39,123 bases of DNA from Gammaproteobacteria bacterium. GTDB taxonomy: Bacteria > Pseudomonadota > Gammaproteobacteria > Steroidobacterales > GCA-2729495. A model generated the notes under the pieces. It had not been told where the DNA came from, searched no databases, and was given only the letters and a program-made list of their open reading frames with translations. A program made the translations under genes and the position numbers. Position 1 is the first letter of the stretch; the number at the start of each line of letters is the position of its first letter. The DNA lies in NCBI GenBank assembly GCA_003695765.1, contig RFHQ01000117.1:1-39123 (forward strand). The letters run 5' to 3'. This document shows, piece by piece, positions 37,782 to 39,123 of the stretch.

Positions 37782-38600
37782 TCAGCCACTCCAGTGCAGG
37801 TACAGTTCGGGATCGTCGAGGATCGGCTCCAGCACGTCGGCCAGGAGGCCGGACCATTGCTCCACGCCGTTCGCGGTGGTCACCAGGTCCTGGCGCAGTT
37901 CGATCCCGACGTGCGGCAGGCCTTCGGCCTCGGCGTGGTGGTCGACCGTGAAGTCGGCCGGGTGCCGCCCGGAATACGGCTCATTGTCGCCGACGACCAG
38001 GCCGACCCGGCTGCGCAGCGCCGCCATCAGTGGTTGCGCGATCCGCGGGTCCTTGTCCCAGAGGATCCCCGCCTGCCAGGCACGCGCCCGGCCCTCGTAG
38101 ACGGGCGTGAAACTGTGGATGGCGATCAGCGCCGGCGCCGCGGCCAGCGCTTCCAGCCGGCGGAGCTGATCACGGACCGCGTGGTGGTACGGCCAGTAGA
38201 TTTCCTCCGCGCGGCGGCTGCGAGCCGCCGCATCAAGGCCCTGATTGCCCGGCACGCGGCGGCCGTCCACCTGCTCCGGAAACGCCGTCGGGTCATCGAG
38301 CCGGCGGTTACAGTCCACGACCAGGCGGGAGTACTCGGCGAGCACGACGGGCAAGCCCAGTCGTTCGCCCAGCCGGCGCGCCACGGCCGCGGCCCCGATG
38401 TCCAGCGCGATGTGATCGGCCAGATCCGCCGGCGCCAGCCCGAGTGTCCCGAGCGCAGCCGGGATGCGCGCCGAGGCATGGTCGCAGACGAGCAGCGCGG
38501 GGCGGGCCGCGGGCCGCTCCACCAGGGCATAGGGCGGCGGTTCCCCGGGCATCAGGAGCGGGCCTTCGCCCGTTGCCAGCAGCTCCTCGGATGCGCTCAT
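37782..38600 (-). CDS. N-formylglutamate amidohydrolase-family hydrolase
   Basis: The 272-residue protein has the set of motifs of this zinc hydrolase family: LLVCDHASARIP (36-47), HIALDIGA (63-70), YSRLVVDCNRRLDDP (90-104), IHSFTP (161-166), GDNEPYSGRHPADFTVD (204-220) and VGIELRQDL (231-239). True HutG enzymes release formate in histidine breakdown, but no hut genes are nearby. Many homologues sit beside GCS2-type ligases, so deamidation or deacylation of another amide is as likely. ATG 38600 has GGGGAGGG about 10 nt upstream. It is followed by the ligase gene after 10 nt and is divergent from galE. Confidence 0.85.
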   Translation of the reverse strand: MSASEELLATGEGPLLMPGEPPPYALVERPAARPALLVCDHASARIPAALGTLGLAPADLADHIALDIGAAAVARRLGERLGLPVVLAEYSRLVVDCNRRLDDPTAFPEQVDGRRVPGNQGLDAAARSRRAEEIYWPYHHAVRDQLRRLEALAAAPALIAIHSFTPVYEGRARAWQAGILWDKDPRIAQPLMAALRSRVGLVVGDNEPYSGRHPADFTVDHHAEAEGLPHVGIELRQDLVTTANGVEQWSGLLADVLEPILDDPELYLHWSG

Positions 38601-38630
38601 GTTCCGCTTTGCCCTCCCCTCATGGCCGCC

Positions 38631-38659
38631 ATGTTCCGGGCCGCTCCGGCGCCCGTCAA
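38631..38659 (-). promoter_or_regulatory. Possible promoter of the amidohydrolase-ligase pair
   Basis: On the minus strand TTGACG (38659-38654, 5 of 6 to consensus) is followed after 17 nt by GAACAT (38636-38631, 3 of 6). Predicted start is near 38624, with a leader of about 24 nt that contains a GGGGAGGG ribosome binding site. Confidence 0.4.
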
Positions 38660-38748
38660 GCCGGCGATGGAACTGTGCGGCGACGCATGGCGCGTGGTCC
38701 GCGTATCGGGTACCGTGCGCGGCTGGAACACAGGCAGCAACGGCAGTC

Positions 38749-39123
38749 ATGAGCGACAAGGGTATCCTCGTGACCGGCGGCGCCGGCTACATCGGCAGCC
38801 ATGTCGTCCGGCAACTCGGCGAGGCCGGCGAGCGGGTCGTGGTACTGGACAATCTCTGCACCGGTTTCCGATCGGCGGTCCTGCACGGCGAACTGGTCGT
38901 CGGCGAGACCGGCGACCAGCCGCTGGTGGAAAGTCTGCTGCGCGAGCACGACATCGACACGATCATGCACTTCGCCGCCCACACGATCGTGCCGGAATCG
39001 GTCGCCGAGCCGCTCAGGTATTACGGCAACAACACCTGTGCATCGCGAAACCTGCTGGCCGCGGCATTGAATACCGGCGTGCGGCATTTCGTGTTTTCGT
39101 CCACCGCGGCGGTCTACGGGATA
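38749..39123 (+). CDS. galE: UDP-glucose 4-epimerase, 5' part only
   Basis: GalE interconverts UDP-glucose and UDP-galactose (or the GlcNAc forms) using bound NAD; it feeds surface polysaccharide and galactose metabolism. The 125 codons present show the Rossmann NAD-binding motif VTGGAGYIGSH (8-18), the acidic ribose-binding residue in LDNLCTGF, HFAAHTIVPESVAEPLRYY with GNNT, and FVFSSTAAVYG holding the catalytic Ser/Thr region. The YxxxK motif lies beyond the right edge. ATG 38749 is the only start that keeps the first strand. It is divergent from the amidohydrolase gene across 148 nt, in which no plus-strand promoter was recognised. Other short-chain epimerases of nucleotide sugars are possible. 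Confidence 0.85.
   Translation, partial: MSDKGILVTGGAGYIGSHVVRQLGEAGERVVVLDNLCTGFRSAVLHGELVVGETGDQPLVESLLREHDIDTIMHFAAHTIVPESVAEPLRYYGNNTCASRNLLAAALNTGVRHFVFSSTAAVYGI

Overview
The window reads as one continuous stretch of a high-GC gammaproteobacterial chromosome. It carries lipid A genes (lpxB, lpxA, lpxD), the outer-membrane assembly genes bamA and skp, the succinylase-type lysine/diaminopimelate genes dapD and dapE, glnD, and the conserved rpsB-to-accA gene order of Gammaproteobacteria. The pyrG-kdsA end attached to tilS-accA-dnaE is closer to the Pseudomonas/Xanthomonas arrangement than to E. coli. I cannot name a genus from the sequence alone. No tRNA, rRNA, insertion sequence, CRISPR array or prophage was seen, and no gene-free stretch exceeds about 240 bp.

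Region 1 (1-21194, minus strand) is an 18-gene co-directional run. In transcription order it is rpsB, tsf, pyrH, frr, uppS, cdsA, rseP, bamA, skp, lpxD, lpxA, lpxB, rnhB, dnaE, accA, tilS, pyrG and kdsA (cut by the window edge). It joins translation factors, UMP and CTP synthesis, the undecaprenyl carrier, phospholipid and lipid A synthesis, outer-membrane protein assembly and the replicative polymerase. Two genes normally embedded in this run are absent: fabZ (lpxD and lpxA are 1 nt apart) and dxr (neither between cdsA and rseP nor between uppS and frr). A 239-bp divergent region in front of rpsB holds its promoter and a hairpin that can hide its ribosome binding site.

Region 2 (21434-27280, plus strand) is a tight five-gene run: map, glnD, dapD, a YffB/Spx-like ArsC-family gene, and dapE. 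It meets the minus-strand run yoaA, tsaB, dsbB (30420-27277) at a shared CTAG, where both genes use TAG stops.

Region 3 (30421-39123) is more variable. It contains a GTP-type PEP carboxykinase with a clear promoter. Next come a minus-strand series of dusA, a SAM methyltransferase and a class III cyclase fused to an FHA domain. A class V aminotransferase follows on the plus strand. A two-gene minus unit pairs a YbdK-like carboxylate-amine ligase with an N-formylglutamate amidohydrolase-family enzyme, and the start of galE runs off the right end.

Most of the window is ordinary core genome. The points most worth attention are the loss of fabZ and dxr from an otherwise intact cluster, the rpsB leader switch and the long Ala/Pro tail on ribosomal protein S2. 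Also notable are an LpxA with an unusual acyl-chain ruler residue, a cyclase-FHA protein with a changed catalytic Asn, and the ligase/amidohydrolase pair, which may make or process an unknown small amide. I found no convincing wholly new multi-gene system.
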